From Candidatus Phocaeicola faecipullorum (GTDB lineage: Bacteria; Bacteroidota; Bacteroidia; Bacteroidales; Bacteroidaceae): DNA of 35,986 bases. The notes under the pieces are model-generated. The model was given only the letters and a program-made list of their open reading frames with translations. It was not told the DNA's origin and did no database searches. Each line of letters opens with the position of its first letter. Positions within the stretch are counted from its first letter, which is position 1. Of the stretch, positions 1-8,899 are shown piece by piece. Where the stretch lies: the NCBI GenBank assembly GCA_018884025.1, contig JAHLFB010000168.1, positions 1-35,986 on the forward strand, written 5' to 3'. A program made the translations under genes and the position numbers.

Positions 1-78
1 AAAAAGATGAAAATTTGCCTAAGTGTTTTTATACATCATGGTTGTTATATATGCGTAACTTTAAAAATATGACATATT

Positions 79-3000
79 ATGATGTTTAACCTTAAAAAGG
101 CAAACTTGTCGGACGAATGTTCGATAAAGGGTTCAAGAAAGTTTCTTGGGACTCTTCTGGCGTCGGCGTTATTGGTAGCGCCTTTCCAGCAATCTTTTGC
201 TCAGATTAATCTTTCTATGAAAGGCTCCAATTTAGGTGCTGTGATTAAAGAGATTAAATCTCAGTCAAATTACCAATTTTTTTATGATGACGATCTGGCT
301 TCAACGTCGGTAAGTTCAGTAAATCTTTCCAATGCATCAATATCTGAGGCTTTAGACAAGGTTCTTGAAGGAAAGGGAATCTCTTATAAGGTTGATGATA
401 ATGTGGTTTATTTGTCGAGGAAGGGTAAGGCAGATAATTCAGAAAGCCAGATTGCGGAACAGCAGAGAACTGTTTCCGGTAAGGTGGTAGATTCAAAAGG
501 TGAGCCTCTTATTGGTGTAACTGTACTTGAGAAAGGAACAACAAACGGTGCGATTACAGACTTTGATGGAAATTACAGCCTGGAAGTGGCCGGGCCGGCT
601 TCAGTCCTGCAATTCTCCTATGTTGGATACAAGTCGGTGGAGTTCAGTGCGGCGAATTCCATTATAAATGTCACTATGGGCGAGGATACTGAAGTGCTTG
701 AGGAAGTCGTGGTAACAGCGTTGGGCATCAAACGTTCGGAGAAGGCTCTTTCTTATAATGTGCAACAGGTGAATGCCGATGAAATCACTTCCAACAAGGA
801 TGTCAACTTTGTCAATTCTTTGAGTGGTAAGGTTGCGGGTGTCACTATCAACGCATCGTCGTCCGGAGTGGGTGGTATATCAAAGGTTGTTATGCGTGGT
901 ACGAAGTCAATCATGCAGTCGTCCAATGCACTATATGTAATAGATGGAGTTCCGATGTATTCGGCTAACAACAAGGGAGGCACGGAATTCGATTCCAGAG
1001 GAGCCACGGAACCTATAGCCGATATCAACCCTGAAGATATAGAGTCGATGTCCGTCCTTACAGGTGCGGCGGCAGCAGCACTTTATGGTTCCGATGCAGC
1101 AAACGGCGCTATTGTGATTACCACTAAGAAAGGCAAGGAAGGCAGGGTAAGGATAACAGTCAACAGTAACACGGAATTCACAAACGTTTTTGTGGCCCCT
1201 GACTTTCAGAACCGTTATGGAACAGGTAGCTCATGGTCGTCTGCAGATATAACACGCAGCTGGGGCGAGAGACTGAATGATTACAATTATTATGGTTATG
1301 ATCCGGTAAGCGACTATTTCCGGACAGGAATAACGGGTACGGAGAGTATCTCGCTTTCCACCGGTACGGACAAGAACCAGACTTACGCATCCGCGGCTGC
1401 GGTCAATTCAAGAGGTATAGTTTCAAATAATAAATATAACAGATATAACTTCACGTTCCGTAACACGACAACGTTCCTTGATGATAAAATGACCCTTGAT
1501 GTAGGTGCAAGCTATATTATGCAAGGTGACCAGAATATGGTGAACCAAGGTACATACAACAATCCTATCGTAGGAGCATATTTGTTCCCGAGAGGAAACG
1601 ACTGGGAAGATATCAAGATGTACGAAAGGTACGACGCGACACGAAAAATCAATACACAGTATTGGCCTGTTGGTGATGCGGGTATGGTTATGCAGAACCC
1701 GTATTGGATAAATTACAGGCAGCTGAGGAATAATAAAAAGGACAGGTATATGTTTAATGCCAGTCTTAACTATAAGATTTTGGATTGGTTAAGTGTGAGC
1801 GGACGTGTACGTCTTGACAATTCAAACAATACTTATACTGAGAAATATTATGCCGGAACTAATACTCAGATGACAGAATTGTCAACACGCGGTTTGTATG
1901 CCATAGAGAAGAGTTCTGACAAGCAGCTATATGCCGATTTTCTGATAAATATAAACAAGAATTTCGGCGAAGACTGGTCTTTGCAGGCAAACGTCGGAGG
2001 ATCATTTACTGATATGAGATATGATTTCTTGAAGAACAGGGGACCTATTGCCGATGAGACATTTGAAGGTGAAGTTCCTGGGCTGGCAAACGGTTTCTAT
2101 GTTCAGAACTTGAGTACAAGGAAAACGCAAAAGTTGCAAGAAGGATGGAGGGAACAGACACAGTCTTTGTTCGCGTCTGCCGAAGTTGGATATAAGAGCA
2201 CATATTATTTGACTCTCACAGGACGTAATGACTGGCCTTCACAGCTTGCCGGACCTAATTCCAATAGCAAATCATTCTTCTATCCGTCAGTGGGAGCGTC
2301 TGTCGTATTGACAGAGCTGATGCCTAACTTGAACAGAGATTACCTGTCGTATATGAAAGTGAGAGCATCTTTCGCCTCAGTAGGTACTGCTTTTGAAAGA
2401 TATATTGCAAACCCGCGTTATGAATGGATTGAAAGTTCCGGACAATGGAGTAATACTACTCAGTATCCTATGTATAATCTGAAGCCGGAACGTACAGAAT
2501 CATGGGAAGTCGGTTTGAGCATGAGATTCTTTAAAGATTTCAATCTTGACTTGACTTATTATAACACACTGACAAAGAACCAGACATTCAATCCTGAACT
2601 TGGAGTGTCCGGATATTCAAAACTGTACATACAGACAGGTGCGGTAAGGAACCAGGGCGTGGAACTTTCATTGGGGTATGAGAAAACGTGGAACAAGTTT
2701 ACCTGGAACAGCAATTATACATTCTCTACAAACAAAAATAAGATTGTGACTTTGGCCGACAATGCCATAAACCCTGCCACAGGAGAAGCATTCTCTATCA
2801 GCACGCTTAATATGGGAGGTCTGGCTTCCACACGTTTCCTTTTGAAAGAAGGAGGCTCCATGGGGGATGTATATTCTAACATGGATTTGCAGCGTGATGA
2901 CAAGGGGAATATATATATAGCCGATAATGGCAGACCGGTGACGGAAAAGATTGCTAATTCTGATGATTACATTAAGCTGGGAAGTGTGTTGCCTAAGGCA

Positions 3001-3486
3001 AATATGGCATGGAGAAACAGCTTCTCATGGAAGAACTTTAATTTCGGTTTCATGGTTTCTGCACGTTTGGGAGGAGTGGTATTCTCACGTACACAGGCTT
3101 TGCTTGATGATTTCGGGGTATCCGAATCGACTGCCGCAGCAAGAGACCGGGGGTATGTAATGGTGAATGGCAATGACCGTATTACCCCGGAAAACTGGTA
3201 TCGTACGATAGGCAGCGGCGATGCTGTGGCCCAATATTATACTTATTCTGCCACTAACGTACGCTTGCAGGAAGCTTCTATAGGTTATACATTCCCGAAG
3301 AAGATGTTGGGAGATGTTTGCGATTTGTCTATTTCTCTTGTAGGACGTAATTTGTGGATGATTTATTGCAAGGCTCCATTCGATCCTGAAAGTGTGGCGT
3401 CAACGGAGAATTTCTATCAAGGTATAGATTACTTTATGATGCCTTCCACGCGTAATATAGGCTGTAATGTTACTTTAAAATTTTAA
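79..3486 (+). CDS. SusC-like TonB-dependent outer-membrane transporter with N-terminal STN signalling domain
   Basis: Outer-membrane importer that with its SusD lid should take glycans into the periplasm. An N-terminal hydrophobic stretch (about residues 22-41) ending SFA|Q fits a signal peptide, although the n-region is long. Residues about 43-115 resemble an STN (secretin/TonB N-terminal) domain, used by FecA-like receptors to signal to a FecR anti-sigma factor. Residues about 130-212 are a carboxypeptidase-regulatory-like domain (SGKVVDSKGEPLIGVTV), followed by a TonB-box/SusC signature (EVVVTALGIKR, near 209), a plug (YVIDGVPM; LTGAAAAALYG) and a long barrel ending in an aromatic-type C-terminus (LKF). 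At 1135 aa it is 112 residues longer than the paralogue at 12177, which is roughly the STN domain. Two adjacent ATGs (79, 82) make the exact start uncertain. SusD follows after 12 bases. No convincing promoter lies in the 78 bases upstream. Confidence 0.95.
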   Translation: MMFNLKKANLSDECSIKGSRKFLGTLLASALLVAPFQQSFAQINLSMKGSNLGAVIKEIKSQSNYQFFYDDDLASTSVSSVNLSNASISEALDKVLEGKGISYKVDDNVVYLSRKGKADNSESQIAEQQRTVSGKVVDSKGEPLIGVTVLEKGTTNGAITDFDGNYSLEVAGPASVLQFSYVGYKSVEFSAANSIINVTMGEDTEVLEEVVVTALGIKRSEKALSYNVQQVNADEITSNKDVNFVNSLSGKVAGVTINASSSGVGGISKVVMRGTKSIMQSSNALYVIDGVPMYSANNKGGTEFDSRGATEPIADINPEDIESMSVLTGAAAAALYGSDAANGAIVITTKKGKEGRVRITVNSNTEFTNVFVAPDFQNRYGTGSSWSSADITRSWGERLNDYNYYGYDPVSDYFRTGITGTESISLSTGTDKNQTYASAAAVNSRGIVSNNKYNRYNFTFRNTTTFLDDKMTLDVGASYIMQGDQNMVNQGTYNNPIVGAYLFPRGNDWEDIKMYERYDATRKINTQYWPVGDAGMVMQNPYWINYRQLRNNKKDRYMFNASLNYKILDWLSVSGRVRLDNSNNTYTEKYYAGTNTQMTELSTRGLYAIEKSSDKQLYADFLININKNFGEDWSLQANVGGSFTDMRYDFLKNRGPIADETFEGEVPGLANGFYVQNLSTRKTQKLQEGWREQTQSLFASAEVGYKSTYYLTLTGRNDWPSQLAGPNSNSKSFFYPSVGASVVLTELMPNLNRDYLSYMKVRASFASVGTAFERYIANPRYEWIESSGQWSNTTQYPMYNLKPERTESWEVGLSMRFFKDFNLDLTYYNTLTKNQTFNPELGVSGYSKLYIQTGAVRNQGVELSLGYEKTWNKFTWNSNYTFSTNKNKIVTLADNAINPATGEAFSISTLNMGGLASTRFLLKEGGSMGDVYSNMDLQRDDKGNIYIADNGRPVTEKIANSDDYIKLGSVLPKANMAWRNSFSWKNFNFGFMVSARLGGVVFSRTQALLDDFGVSESTAAARDRGYVMVNGNDRITPENWYRTIGSGDAVAQYYTYSATNVRLQEASIGYTFPKKMLGDVCDLSISLVGRNLWMIYCKAPFDPESVASTENFYQGIDYFMMPSTRNIGCNVTLKF

Positions 3487-3498
3487 AATAAGAAAATC

Positions 3499-5124
3499 AT
3501 GAAAAGTTTGATAAACAGTATAATTTTAGGAATGACGACAGTCGCCTTTGTTTCGTGTACGGGCGACTATCTTGAGATAAACTCTAATCCTTACCAGCCG
3601 GGCGACCTCACTCCTGACGGATATGGTTTGAGTTCGGCCATGAGTAATATTGCAGGGTGTGTTGTTTCTCCGGATGTAAATACGGCACAGTTCACCGATT
3701 GCCTTTTGGGAGGTACGATGGGAGGATATTATGCCGATTCCAAGGTAAGCGGATGGGATAATACGATTTCTAACTATAACCCTACGGACAACTGGACTAA
3801 CGTGTTCCTGAAATCGGATAAGATTATACCGGTTTTATATACTAATCTTACGGTGGTTGAAAAACTGTGTGAAGAATCAGGCGATGACATGCCTTTAATG
3901 GTGGCAAATATTATAAAGGTGGCGGCCATGAGCCGTGTGACGGATACGTATGGTCCGATACCGTATTCCCAGATAGGTAAGGACGGAAAGATAGAAACAC
4001 CATACGATCCGCAAGATAAAGTCTATGACAAATTTTTTGAGGAATTGACAAATTCTGTAAATGCTCTTAACGCGAAACTTGTGGATAATCCGGATTACAC
4101 TATCCCTTCTTCGGCTGATTATGTTTACAAGGGAGATGTGAAAAAATGGATAAGGTTCGCCAATTCCCTTAAGATGCGTCTAGCCATGCGAATTGTGTAT
4201 GCTGATAAGGAAAAGGCTCAGGCCAGGTTCGTAGAGGCCATGAATCCTGTTAACGGAGGCATCATGGAACAAAACGACCAGAATGCGATGTGGGATTATT
4301 TCAAAAGCAGCTCAAATCCGATATATGTAGCGTCACGTTACAATTCGGCCGAAGGTTCACTTACAGGTGGTGACAGCCATGCGGCGGCAGACATAATATG
4401 TTATATGAATGGCTATAACGACAATCGCCGTGAAAAGTATTTTGTCAAGTCTGAATATGGCTATCTTGACTATGTCGGAGTACGTAGAGGCATAGAGCTC
4501 AGCACTTTGGGGAAAAACGCGCGTAAGTATTCCGGAATAAATGTTGCGGAATCTGATCCGGTAATATGGATGAATGCGGCTGAAACATATTTCTTGAGAG
4601 CTGAGGCCGTTGCTGTACATGGTTTTACAAATCCGCATGAAACGATGACGGCGAAGGACTTGTATGAAGAGGGCATAAGAAAATCATTTGAACAGTGGGG
4701 AGCTGATTTGGGATATTATCTCGAGGATGATTATAGTACGCCACAAACATATAACGACCCTGAAAGTGTGAACTCGTATTCGGAAAGACTGTCTGAAATA
4801 ACCGTCAAGTGGAATGACGGAGCGGCGCAAGAGGAAAAACAGGAACGCATCATTATACAGAAATGGATAGCCAACTGGACACTCGGGAACGAGGCATGGG
4901 CTGACTATCGCCGCACGGGCTATCCAAAACTGATACCAGCTACGGCTGAGGGAAACAAGAGCGGCGGAAAAGTTGATTCTGAACTCGGTGCACGCCGTAT
5001 GCCTTATCCGGCAGATGAATATGTGAGCAATAAGAATAACGTGTTGGAGGCGGTGTCGGAATATTTGAAAGGTGCTGACGAGATGGGAACATTTATTTGG
5101 TGGGATTGCAAACCTAAAAACTAA
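3499..5124 (+). CDS. SusD/RagB-family glycan-binding lipoprotein (cassette 1)
   Basis: Surface lipoprotein partner of the preceding SusC; in known SusCD complexes it forms the lid over the transporter and binds the incoming glycan. The N-terminus is a lipoprotein signal with a lipobox ending at Cys20 (FVSC), then TGD. SusD-family landmarks include the N-terminal LEINSNPY stretch, DTYGPIPYSQI in the TPR-like core, WMNAAETYFLRAEA, and a C-terminal RRTGYPKLIPA segment. The length of 541 aa is normal. It lies 12 bases after SusC and 27 bases before a GH18-fold gene, so it is almost certainly co-transcribed. The paralogue at 15290 shares the same landmarks (YGPIPYEF, WMNASEVYFLRAEG, RRTGYPNLLPA), supporting a cassette duplication. 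The ligand is not readable from the sequence; N-glycan is inferred from the neighbours. Confidence 0.93.
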   Translation: MKSLINSIILGMTTVAFVSCTGDYLEINSNPYQPGDLTPDGYGLSSAMSNIAGCVVSPDVNTAQFTDCLLGGTMGGYYADSKVSGWDNTISNYNPTDNWTNVFLKSDKIIPVLYTNLTVVEKLCEESGDDMPLMVANIIKVAAMSRVTDTYGPIPYSQIGKDGKIETPYDPQDKVYDKFFEELTNSVNALNAKLVDNPDYTIPSSADYVYKGDVKKWIRFANSLKMRLAMRIVYADKEKAQARFVEAMNPVNGGIMEQNDQNAMWDYFKSSSNPIYVASRYNSAEGSLTGGDSHAAADIICYMNGYNDNRREKYFVKSEYGYLDYVGVRRGIELSTLGKNARKYSGINVAESDPVIWMNAAETYFLRAEAVAVHGFTNPHETMTAKDLYEEGIRKSFEQWGADLGYYLEDDYSTPQTYNDPESVNSYSERLSEITVKWNDGAAQEEKQERIIIQKWIANWTLGNEAWADYRRTGYPKLIPATAEGNKSGGKVDSELGARRMPYPADEYVSNKNNVLEAVSEYLKGADEMGTFIWWDCKPKN

Positions 5125-5151
5125 TCTTACACTCAAAAAAACATTTATAAT

Positions 5152-6141
5152 ATGAAATCTATTTCAAAAATAATAATAGGTGCTGCCATTGCAGGTGGAA
5201 CAGTGTTTTCCGCTTGCAGTGATTGGACCGAAAGCGAAGCGTTTAAGGTAAACGAAACTAATATCGAAGACCAGAATCCGGAACTGTATGCTGAATATCT
5301 GGCGAATTTGCGAGAATATCGCAATACAGACCATAAACTGGTGTATGCCTGGTTTGACAACAGTGTGAAACAGTCGTATTCGAGAGCCAATCATCTTACG
5401 GATATACCTGACAGCATTGATGTGGTGTCGCTGATGTATCCGGATAAGCTGGTAAAGTCGGAGGCGGCCGAGATAGAGCAGATACGTGGCGAGAAAGGTA
5501 TGAAGGTAATATTCAATATCGATTTCGAGGCCATCAAGAGTACCTATGACGCCATGGTGGAAGATGCCACGGAAGAAGAACCGGTGACAATCGATTTCCA
5601 CCAGTATCTGACCGACACCTTGTCTTATTCACTCTCTTTGGTAAAAAAGTACAATTATGACGGCATCTGCATTGACTATCAGGGGCAGGTGTCAATATAC
5701 ATGACAGAAGAGGAGAAGAAAGAGTATAAAGAGAATGAGAACAATTTCATTAACGTGATAAATGATTGGAAAGAACGCAATCCGGAAAAGTTGTTGGCTT
5801 TCCATGGAAGGCCTGAGAACCTTGTTGACGGAAGTTTCATATTGGATAAGTGCAGCGCGATATTCATCTCAAGCGAAGAAGCGGTGAGCGTCAATGAATT
5901 GTCCTATATCTTTAATGAGAGTTGTCTTGATTCTTATGCGGCCAAATATGGCGCCCTTGCCGATGTTGAAAATGATGGACTCACGTTGCAATCTTTTGCG
6001 GAGTGGGCGGCTATGCAGCATAGCGGAAATGACTTAGTGGCTGTGGGCGTGTATAATTTGTCAACAGATTATCATGCCTCAGGAAGAAATTATGAGAATG
6101 TTAGAGAAATGATATCAATCTTAAATCCTTCTGTTAAATAA
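5152..6141 (+). CDS. GH18-fold lipoprotein with degenerate catalytic motif, likely surface glycan-binding pseudoenzyme
   Basis: A 329-aa lipoprotein (lipobox FSAC, Cys22, followed by SDWTE) with a GH18-type TIM-barrel layout. The GH18 catalytic signature DxxDxDxE appears at residues 170-177 as DGICIDYQ: the final Glu, the catalytic acid and the key residue, is Gln177, and the first internal Asp is Cys173. Hydrolysis is therefore not expected. Other GH18-like pieces are present, for example an early strand AWFDNS near residue 65 and KVIFNIDF before the active-site strand. GH18-like proteins without the catalytic Glu occur in Bacteroides N-glycan loci, where they are thought to act as surface glycan-binding proteins; that role is inferred here. 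It sits between SusD (27 bases) and a LamG lipoprotein (15 bases). The paralogue at 16895 is broken in a different way. Confidence 0.82.
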   Translation: MKSISKIIIGAAIAGGTVFSACSDWTESEAFKVNETNIEDQNPELYAEYLANLREYRNTDHKLVYAWFDNSVKQSYSRANHLTDIPDSIDVVSLMYPDKLVKSEAAEIEQIRGEKGMKVIFNIDFEAIKSTYDAMVEDATEEEPVTIDFHQYLTDTLSYSLSLVKKYNYDGICIDYQGQVSIYMTEEEKKEYKENENNFINVINDWKERNPEKLLAFHGRPENLVDGSFILDKCSAIFISSEEAVSVNELSYIFNESCLDSYAAKYGALADVENDGLTLQSFAEWAAMQHSGNDLVAVGVYNLSTDYHASGRNYENVREMISILNPSVK

Positions 6142-6156
6142 AATCGGAGAACAATT

Positions 6157-7347
6157 ATGAATAAACGTTTTATTAATAGTACAATCTTTGGAACATTATT
6201 GTTTGGAGCCGCTTTCCTGGCTGCTTGCAAGGACGATGTGGAGAACTATGACAATAGTGTTTACTTAGGCGAAACAGACAAGGTGGAAATGATACTTGTC
6301 GATATAGAAGCGGGCGAGGTTACGAAGCAAGGCACCGTAAGGACTTATCTTGCAAAGGCCCAAAACAGTGACGTGAAGGTTACTTATGGAGTGGATGGCA
6401 ATTTGGTGGCGCGTTATAATGCCTTGAATGGTGATAATGCGGAACTTCTGCCGGCGGAGTTTTACGAAATCAATGACCCCTCAGTCGTGATAAAAGCAGG
6501 CGAGGTGACTGCTTCAAGCCTTGATATAAACTTTATTAATCTTGATCAGCTTGATTATTCCAAAGTATATGTGTTGCCACTTACCATCGTTTCATCAGAT
6601 GTGGATATATTGGACAGCCAACGCAATATTTATTATGTGGTGAAAAAAGCTTCACTTGTAAACTGGGCGGTGAACATGAACAATAACAATCTGTATGTGG
6701 ATTGGGAAAATGCTGATGTGGTGAACAATCTTACAAAGATGTCGGCAGAGGCATTGATAAAGGTTGATGGGTTCGCTGATGACAGGGATTCGAAGATTTC
6801 CACTATCATGGGAGTGGAAGGCAAGTTCCTTATCCGTCTCGGGGATTCAACGATACCGAGCGACCAGTTGCAGATCGCTGCAGACGGGGAGAATGTGACA
6901 TCATCGGATTGGAAGATAAAGGCCGGTGTATGGACTCACCTTGCTGTAACGTTTGATGCGGATACGAAGACGGTGCAGGTCTATATCAATGGAAATAAGA
7001 AAACAGAGAAGGCATTCCAGAACTTTGCGGGGCCTGTAAATTGGGGTGTAAGATACGCCGAGGAAACGGCAACTGAAAGAGGGTTCTGGATTGGCTACTC
7101 ATATGGAGATTTGCGTTACCTGGACGGCTCCATGGCGGAATGCCGTATATGGAACAAGGTATTGACGGAAGAGGAAATCAATTCAGCCAATCATTTCTAT
7201 CGTGTCGCGGCAGATTCGGAAGGACTTGTCTCATACTGGAAACTTAATGACGGAGCAGGAAATACCGTTAAGGATTATACGGCAAACGGTAACGATGCAA
7301 CGGCATCGAATGATTTGAAATGGAGTAATGTAAATCTTCCGGAGTAA
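6157..7347 (+). CDS. DUF1735-like plus LamG/concanavalin A-like lipoprotein, putative surface glycan-binding protein
   Basis: A 396-aa lipoprotein (lipobox LAAC, Cys24, followed by KDDVEN, a strongly acidic stretch like surface-export signals in Bacteroidota). Residues about 30-165 resemble the DUF1735 / BT_3987-type N-terminal beta-sandwich (AEFYEINDPSVVIKAGE; YVLPLTIVS). Residues about 190-396 form a LamG/ConA-like jelly roll, recognised from the run AGVWTHLAVTFD, VQVYINGNKK, GSMAECRIWNKVLTEEEI and LVSYWKLNDG. No catalytic residues are expected; in N-glycan loci such proteins sit beside the endoglycosidase and are considered glycan binders. It lies between the pseudo-GH18 and the active GH18, within one operon. 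A paralogue with the same two-domain order is at 17929. Confidence 0.85.
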   Translation: MNKRFINSTIFGTLLFGAAFLAACKDDVENYDNSVYLGETDKVEMILVDIEAGEVTKQGTVRTYLAKAQNSDVKVTYGVDGNLVARYNALNGDNAELLPAEFYEINDPSVVIKAGEVTASSLDINFINLDQLDYSKVYVLPLTIVSSDVDILDSQRNIYYVVKKASLVNWAVNMNNNNLYVDWENADVVNNLTKMSAEALIKVDGFADDRDSKISTIMGVEGKFLIRLGDSTIPSDQLQIAADGENVTSSDWKIKAGVWTHLAVTFDADTKTVQVYINGNKKTEKAFQNFAGPVNWGVRYAEETATERGFWIGYSYGDLRYLDGSMAECRIWNKVLTEEEINSANHFYRVAADSEGLVSYWKLNDGAGNTVKDYTANGNDATASNDLKWSNVNLPE

Positions 7348-7368
7348 ATAGTCTAACTTTAAAAAATA

Positions 7369-8862
7369 ATGAATATGAAAATATGTAATTTCAGCAAAAT
7401 AAGTTTATTGGCAATCCTGCTTTCATGCGGCGGGTATGTCTTTACTTCATGCCAGGACACGGAATTTGATGCAGCTCCGGTTGATGAGAGTAATTACGAA
7501 GTATCACAAGACCAGATGGGCTACATCGCAAACAATGATGGCAAAATAAACTCGGCTTCATTGGAAGTGCAGGCGGGACGTCCTGCCGACATGACGCTGT
7601 GTGTGAAAGCTACAAAGCCTTCTGGCGCGGCATCCGATGTCAAGCTGGTATATGACGAGGAGGTTTTGAACAGTTATAACCAGGACACTGAAAACGAGTA
7701 TCTGGCATTCCCGTCAGCGAACGTGACGTTTGAGGTCGGAAATAAGGTCGGAAATACAGTAACGCTTCCGGAAAATTCGCAGAAATCAGGCGAGCTAAAG
7801 GTAAGTTTCACTACAACTGAAGATATGGAAGCGGGAAGCACATATGTCATACCGTTGCGCGCGGAAACCGCTTCCGGCTCTTTGAAGTTCGCGGAAACAG
7901 GAAGTACTTTCCTCATTGTGGTAAAGATAATTGAGAATCTTGGCGATAACTACAAGGGTGATGATGCCGTAAAACTGTTCAGCGTGATTGAGACCAACGA
8001 CACAAATCCTCTTAACCACCTGTGCTTCACCTTGAAGAATACAAAGAAGTATCTGTTCGACTATGTGGTGCTGTTTTCCGACAATGTCATCATAGATGAA
8101 GATGGAAGCGTGCACGCCTTGGTAAACCAGCAGATTGTAAATATATTGAACAACAGGGAAAAATATCTCAAGCCGTTGCAGGACAGAGGCATTAAGGTGA
8201 TATTGGGCATAATGGCGCATCATACACATGCCAGCGTATGTAATATGCTGCCGGAAACGGCTGAGGTTTTTGCAAAGTATATTAAAAACATATGCGAAAC
8301 TTACGAACTCGACGGAATATTCTATGATGACGAGTACGATGCTCCCGCAACTCCTACACCTCCTGGATTTTATGCGAATAAGTCTGTGGAAGCAGGAGCG
8401 CGTCTGGTTTATGAAATCAAGCGTGCAATGCCTGACAAGGTGAACATTGTTTATGCCATGGGTGAATTTATGGATATGAGTTCAGCCGGATGTACTATTG
8501 ATGGTATGACAATAAATGATTACATAGACTATGTAATGGAGGATTATCAGTCTACCTATATGATTAAGTTTGAACGTGATTTTCCGGGAATGCCGCAGAG
8601 CAAGTATGGATGGCGTTCAAGCCAGTTCGCAAAAGGGTGGTGGAGAACTGATGAAGATTTAAAGGGCGTAAAGGATAGGGGAAACTGCCACTTCATTTTC
8701 GCCATGGATCCGTTCAGGGATTCATTTGATACGCCATATAAGAATGGTAGGAAGGATCCTTCAGGCAGTACACAGCTGGAAGAATTGAAAAGGATGGCTA
8801 GAATCTTTTACGATGATGAATTGGTATATGATGAAAAGCCATACTTGCCAGACCATAAATAA
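7369..8862 (+). CDS. GH18 endo-beta-N-acetylglucosaminidase lipoprotein (cassette 1)
   Basis: Predicted to cleave the GlcNAc-beta-1,4-GlcNAc core of N-glycans, releasing the oligosaccharide from protein. Residues about 45-190 look like the DUF1735-type beta-sandwich found N-terminal to the barrel in Bacteroides endoglycosidases; the GH18 barrel follows from about 205. The catalytic motif at 315-322 reads DGIFYDDE: Glu322 is the predicted acid and Asp320 the residue that orients the substrate acetamido group. Phe in place of the first internal Asp is common in this endoglycosidase branch as I recall it. The lipobox is either FTSC (Cys28, followed by QDTEFD) or LLSC (Cys20); I favour Cys28. Organisation resembles B. 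thetaiotaomicron BT_3987, a high-mannose endoglycosidase, but specificity cannot be read here. An alternative ATG lies at 7375. It is 21 bases downstream of the LamG gene. Confidence 0.9.
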   Translation: MNMKICNFSKISLLAILLSCGGYVFTSCQDTEFDAAPVDESNYEVSQDQMGYIANNDGKINSASLEVQAGRPADMTLCVKATKPSGAASDVKLVYDEEVLNSYNQDTENEYLAFPSANVTFEVGNKVGNTVTLPENSQKSGELKVSFTTTEDMEAGSTYVIPLRAETASGSLKFAETGSTFLIVVKIIENLGDNYKGDDAVKLFSVIETNDTNPLNHLCFTLKNTKKYLFDYVVLFSDNVIIDEDGSVHALVNQQIVNILNNREKYLKPLQDRGIKVILGIMAHHTHASVCNMLPETAEVFAKYIKNICETYELDGIFYDDEYDAPATPTPPGFYANKSVEAGARLVYEIKRAMPDKVNIVYAMGEFMDMSSAGCTIDGMTINDYIDYVMEDYQSTYMIKFERDFPGMPQSKYGWRSSQFAKGWWRTDEDLKGVKDRGNCHFIFAMDPFRDSFDTPYKNGRKDPSGSTQLEELKRMARIFYDDELVYDEKPYLPDHK

Positions 8863-8899
8863 TAAATATTATTGATAAAAATGTATAAAACAGATAAAA

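Noticed and set aside
1-78. Possible promoter for the first SusC (TATATATG at 46-53 resembles TAnnTTTG).
   Set aside because: One mismatch in the -7 element and no TTTG/TTGG at a suitable distance (the nearest TTTG, 14-17, is 28 bases away). The real promoter may lie left of the window.
79-600. Antisense small RNA promoter opposite the start of SusC, as described for related Bacteroides N-glycan loci.
   Set aside because: I looked for CAAAnnTA with a matching upstream element on the reverse strand near both SusC starts and found none that fits. RNA data would be needed to exclude it.
4684-5136. Long antisense reading frames within SusD and many other genes (up to about 190 codons).
   Set aside because: They lie wholly opposite well-supported genes, have no family features or signals, and show the odd composition expected of antisense frames.
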